A stretch of DNA of 36,850 bases from an uncultured bacterium (GTDB taxonomy: Bacteria; Bacteroidota; Rhodothermia; Rhodothermales; UBA10348): positions 1,308,161 to 1,345,010 of the forward strand of contig CALSQR010000002.1 of NCBI GenBank assembly GCA_943788505.1, read 5' to 3'. Positions 34,245 to 36,850 of the stretch are shown one piece after another (position 1 is the stretch's first letter; each line of letters opens with the position of its first letter). A model generated the notes under the pieces. That model saw only the letters and a list, made by a program, of their open reading frames with translations, did no database searches and was not told the origin of the DNA. A program made the translations under genes and the position numbers.

Positions 34245-34928
34245 ATGATATCCAGAATATTCCTGGCTACCGCGCTCCTACTTTTGAGCGCTTGTGCCGG
34301 AACCGAAACGATAACTGATCCACAAGCTGGCTCTTCGTCTGATATGGACATGTCCGAAATGGAAGAACTGTTCAATCAACGACAGGAGGAGGCTAGAAGT
34401 CGTTATTCTCAGGCGGATGTGGACTTTATGTCCGGTATGATCGGCCACCATGCGCAGGCGCTTATTATGTCTGAGCTGTCTGAAGAAGCCGGCGCAAGTG
34501 GTCCGATCAGAATCCTGACAGCCCGTATTATCAATGCTCAGAAAGATGAGATTGCCACCATGCAGAAGTGGCTCGAAGACCGAGGACAGCCCGTCCCTCA
34601 GGTTCACATCGATGGTCTGAACCTTATGGTTCATGGCGCCGAAAGTGACCATATGGATCACACTAACATGCCGGGAATGTTGTCGAAAGAGCAGCTGGAA
34701 GAATTAGCTTCAGCCAAAGGAGCTGACTTTGATCGCCTCTTTCTTACTTACATGATTCAGCATCATGAAGGGGCGACATCCATGGTGGATATGCTCTTCA
34801 AAACTGACGGCGCCGGAAACGACGAGTTGTCATTCAAGATTGCTTCCGACATCAATGTCGATCAACTAACAGAAATTGCCCGGATGGAATTGATGCTAGA
34901 AGAGATGAAATCTACCGGACAGAATTAG
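34245..34928 (+). CDS. DUF305 domain lipoprotein (putative metal-binding)
   Basis: A 227-aa protein with a lipoprotein signal (LLLLSACAG, Cys17). The mature part holds two four-helix units each with the DUF305 hallmark: FMSGMIGHHAQALIMSELSEEAG and FLTYMIQHHEGATSMVDMLF. The M-I-x-H-H-x-x-A histidines and many methionines (DMDMSEMEE, MDHTNMPGM) suggest binding of copper or another soft metal; CopM in cyanobacteria is a copper-binding relative. It is divergent from the CbiX-like gene and 105 bp upstream of the LVIVD gene. Confidence 0.88.
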   Translation: MISRIFLATALLLLSACAGTETITDPQAGSSSDMDMSEMEELFNQRQEEARSRYSQADVDFMSGMIGHHAQALIMSELSEEAGASGPIRILTARIINAQKDEIATMQKWLEDRGQPVPQVHIDGLNLMVHGAESDHMDHTNMPGMLSKEQLEELASAKGADFDRLFLTYMIQHHEGATSMVDMLFKTDGAGNDELSFKIASDINVDQLTEIARMELMLEEMKSTGQN

Positions 34929-35033
34929 CGGACCATCCTTGCCTCCTCGGCTAAGGAATGTGCCATCTCCCTATAGTGCCAAGCCACTACGGCAAGGCTC
35001 CTTTTGTATACTTTCACCCAACCAACATTACCT

Positions 35034-36850
35034 ATGAAAGGCTCTGTTTCTACCGCCCGATGCTTCCTGTGCAATGTCACGGGGATGCTTTGGTCGCTTT
35101 TTGCTTTGGCCATCATAACCGGCATGACCGGTTGTGCGCCACAGCCGATGGCCGACACCTCCATGTCCAGCACCTCCATGCCGACGTCATCTGCGATGAT
35201 GTCGACTGAGGCACCCTCTCCCGACCCTCGCGTTGGTCTCGGAGCAGGTCTTTTTGATGCCGAAGAGGCTATCTGGAATCTAAACAAACTGTCAACCACC
35301 CCTCCGTCCGAGCCGTTTGTTGGTGTGACAAGCTCGGATTTGGCCTTTAAAGGCAACTACGTTTTTCAGGGTAACTACAACGGAGTTATGATCTGGGACG
35401 TATCAAATCCATCTATGCCTGTGCTGGTTAAGGATTATGTTTGTCCTGCCTCCCAGAGTGACGTTTCGGTCTATGGAGATCTCATGTTCGTCTCAGGTGA
35501 AGGCACAAGTGGTCGTCTCGACTGTGGTGACCAGGGTGTGGACGAAGCGGTTAGTGCAGAACGCCTCCGCGGTATCAGGATTTTTGATATCTCAGACATC
35601 CGTGAACCCAAGTACATCCACAATGTCCAGACCTGCCGCGGATCGCACACGCATTCCGTACTGAAGGATCCGGATGTTGATGACACCATCTGGATTTATG
35701 TATCCGGTTCATCTAGTGTTCGCTCAGAAGAAGAATTGCCAGGATGTTCAGCGATGGCTCCATCAGAAGATCCTAATTCTGCTCTCTTCCGCATTGAAGT
35801 CATTCGCGTTCCCTTGGATGCACCGGAAACGGCTGAGATCGTGAGCTCACCGCGGATCTTTGAAGATCTTGTTGCTCCTCCGCAGCATGGCATGTCTCCG
35901 GCAGACCTTCGGGTTATTGAGGAAGCGAAAGCCAATGGAGCTTTTGTGGCAGACATCTTCGGTCAAGAGCGCATTCTTTCTGGACGTATGCTAAGTATGG
36001 TTATGACACCATTCATGGAGTCCCGCGGTGGTGGCGAACCCAATGCAGCCGATAGTGCTGCATTCCGCGAGGCGCTTCCTGAAATCATTGCAGCTCAGTT
36101 CGGTAACCGAAACCGGCCTGAGAGCGATGGCCCAGCGCCAGGTCCAACCCAGTGCCATGACATCACACTCTACCCTGAAATTGGAATGGCCGGTGGTGCA
36201 TGCGGTGGATATGGTCTCCTGCTTGACATCAACGATCCGGAAAACCCATTCCGCATGGATGCAGCAGCCGACTCCAACTTTTCGTACTGGCATTCAGCGA
36301 CGTTCAGCAATGATGGCTCGAAAATGCTGTTTACGGATGAGTGGGGAGGCGGTGGCCAGCCCAAATGCCGTGAAGACGATCCGAAAGAGTGGGGTGCCAA
36401 CGCGCACTTCACGATTGAGGATGGCAAGCTGACTTTCGAGTCATATTGGAAACTTCCGGCACCTCAGACGAACATCGAAAACTGTGTTGCCCACAACGGG
36501 TCAATGATTCCGATCCCCGGTCGCGAAGTGTTCGTGCAGTCCTGGTACCAAGGTGGTATTTCTGTCTATGACTGGACAGATATCAACAACCCACATGAAA
36601 TTGGCTTCCATGACCGCGGACCGTCTGATGCAGAGACGCAGGGTCCAGGTGGCAGCTGGTCGGTGTACTGGTATAATGGTTTGATCGTTAGCTCCGAAAT
36701 CGCCCGCGGCCTCGATATTTTCGAGCTCAAGCCAAGCGGATTTATTTCTGAAAACGAGATCGCAGCGGCCAAAACAGTGCAATTGGATTATCTCAACGCA
36801 CAGGGACAGCCGATGTACTATTGGCCGACCACGTTTGCTCTTGCACAGTC
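35034..36850 (+). CDS. LVIVD-repeat lipoprotein (3' partial)
   Basis: ATG at 35034 opens a frame with no stop to the window end (at least 605 codons). It begins MKGSVSTARCFLCNVTGML, has a hydrophobic stretch and the lipobox GMTGC, then a Met/Ser/Thr-rich linker. Blades of the LVIVD type follow: SDLAFKGNYVFQGNYNGVMI, VYGDLMFVSGEG with IFDISDIREPKYIH, then ARGLDIFELKPSGF near the end. Long parts share the style of surface propeller proteins of unknown function, with many cysteines. It follows the DUF305 gene on the same strand and may be cotranscribed. Short minus-strand ORFs inside it are shadows. Confidence 0.82.
   Translation, partial: MKGSVSTARCFLCNVTGMLWSLFALAIITGMTGCAPQPMADTSMSSTSMPTSSAMMSTEAPSPDPRVGLGAGLFDAEEAIWNLNKLSTTPPSEPFVGVTSSDLAFKGNYVFQGNYNGVMIWDVSNPSMPVLVKDYVCPASQSDVSVYGDLMFVSGEGTSGRLDCGDQGVDEAVSAERLRGIRIFDISDIREPKYIHNVQTCRGSHTHSVLKDPDVDDTIWIYVSGSSSVRSEEELPGCSAMAPSEDPNSALFRIEVIRVPLDAPETAEIVSSPRIFEDLVAPPQHGMSPADLRVIEEAKANGAFVADIFGQERILSGRMLSMVMTPFMESRGGGEPNAADSAAFREALPEIIAAQFGNRNRPESDGPAPGPTQCHDITLYPEIGMAGGACGGYGLLLDINDPENPFRMDAAADSNFSYWHSATFSNDGSKMLFTDEWGGGGQPKCREDDPKEWGANAHFTIEDGKLTFESYWKLPAPQTNIENCVAHNGSMIPIPGREVFVQSWYQGGISVYDWTDINNPHEIGFHDRGPSDAETQGPGGSWSVYWYNGLIVSSEIARGLDIFELKPSGFISENEIAAAKTVQLDYLNAQGQPMYYWPTTFALAQ

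Noticed and set aside
36028-36432. 134-aa plus-strand ORF and minus-strand ORFs near the end
   Set aside because: They lie within the LVIVD lipoprotein frame that is open from 35034 to the window end, so they are shadows.

Overview
The window reads as bacterial chromosome from a Gram-negative, outer-membrane-bearing member of the Bacteroidota/Rhodothermota, most likely near Rhodothermales or Balneolales. The evidence is a TonB receptor, an LptE lipoprotein, a DUF4290 protein, a large peptidase-MA/PD40 outer-membrane protein, the order miaB - sigma-54 activator - lptE - TPR gene, and LVIVD-repeat secreted proteins. The assignment rests on gene families and gene order, not on a ribosomal RNA. 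Most of the window is housekeeping. I see no rRNA, convincing tRNA, CRISPR array, insertion sequence or prophage.

Layout. Positions 1-1522 hold the 3' part of an FG-GAP/LVIVD (choice-of-anchor B) secreted protein. From 1613 to 15631 almost everything is on the minus strand: a DM13 lipoprotein, a GNAT acetyltransferase, a 595-bp gap with operator-like palindromes and a strong promoter in front of a 57-codon ORF, clpP, a TonB-dependent receptor, tig, a large peptidase-MA/TolB-like protein split by a frameshift, an MBL-fold hydrolase, a NatAB-type ABC exporter, a CIA30-like lipoprotein with a broken signal peptide, and a 90-aa hypothetical protein. A DUF4290 gene (+) then converges on the ruvC/yebC pair (-).

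From 17788 to 33022 all genes are on the plus strand and closely packed: miaB, sigma-54 activator, lptE, TPR protein, anmK, thiL, a SAM methyltransferase, a nitrilase, a DUF5009/NagX-like membrane acyltransferase, a small helical protein coupled to an ABC1/UbiB kinase, a GNAT-nitrilase fusion, and an mhqO/mhqD-like quinone-detoxification pair. The last 4 kb hold a CbiX-like chelatase-family gene (-) cut by an in-frame amber codon, and divergent from it a DUF305 lipoprotein and a second, 3'-truncated LVIVD lipoprotein that runs off the window end.

How the genes work together. Protein quality control (tig, clpP), envelope building and recycling (lptE, anmK, NagX-like), tRNA and DNA maintenance (miaB, ruvC, yebC), and redox or metal handling at the envelope (DM13, DUF305, CbiX-like, TonB receptor) are the main themes. 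Three otherwise normal genes carry single-site lesions (+1 near 10564, +1 near 15274, TAG at 33405). These are either sequencing errors or real decay. The least explained parts are the palindrome-rich gap at 2740-3334, the perfect 10-bp-arm inverted repeat at 34033-34057, and the DUF305-LVIVD pair beside it. I did not find a clearly new multi-gene system.
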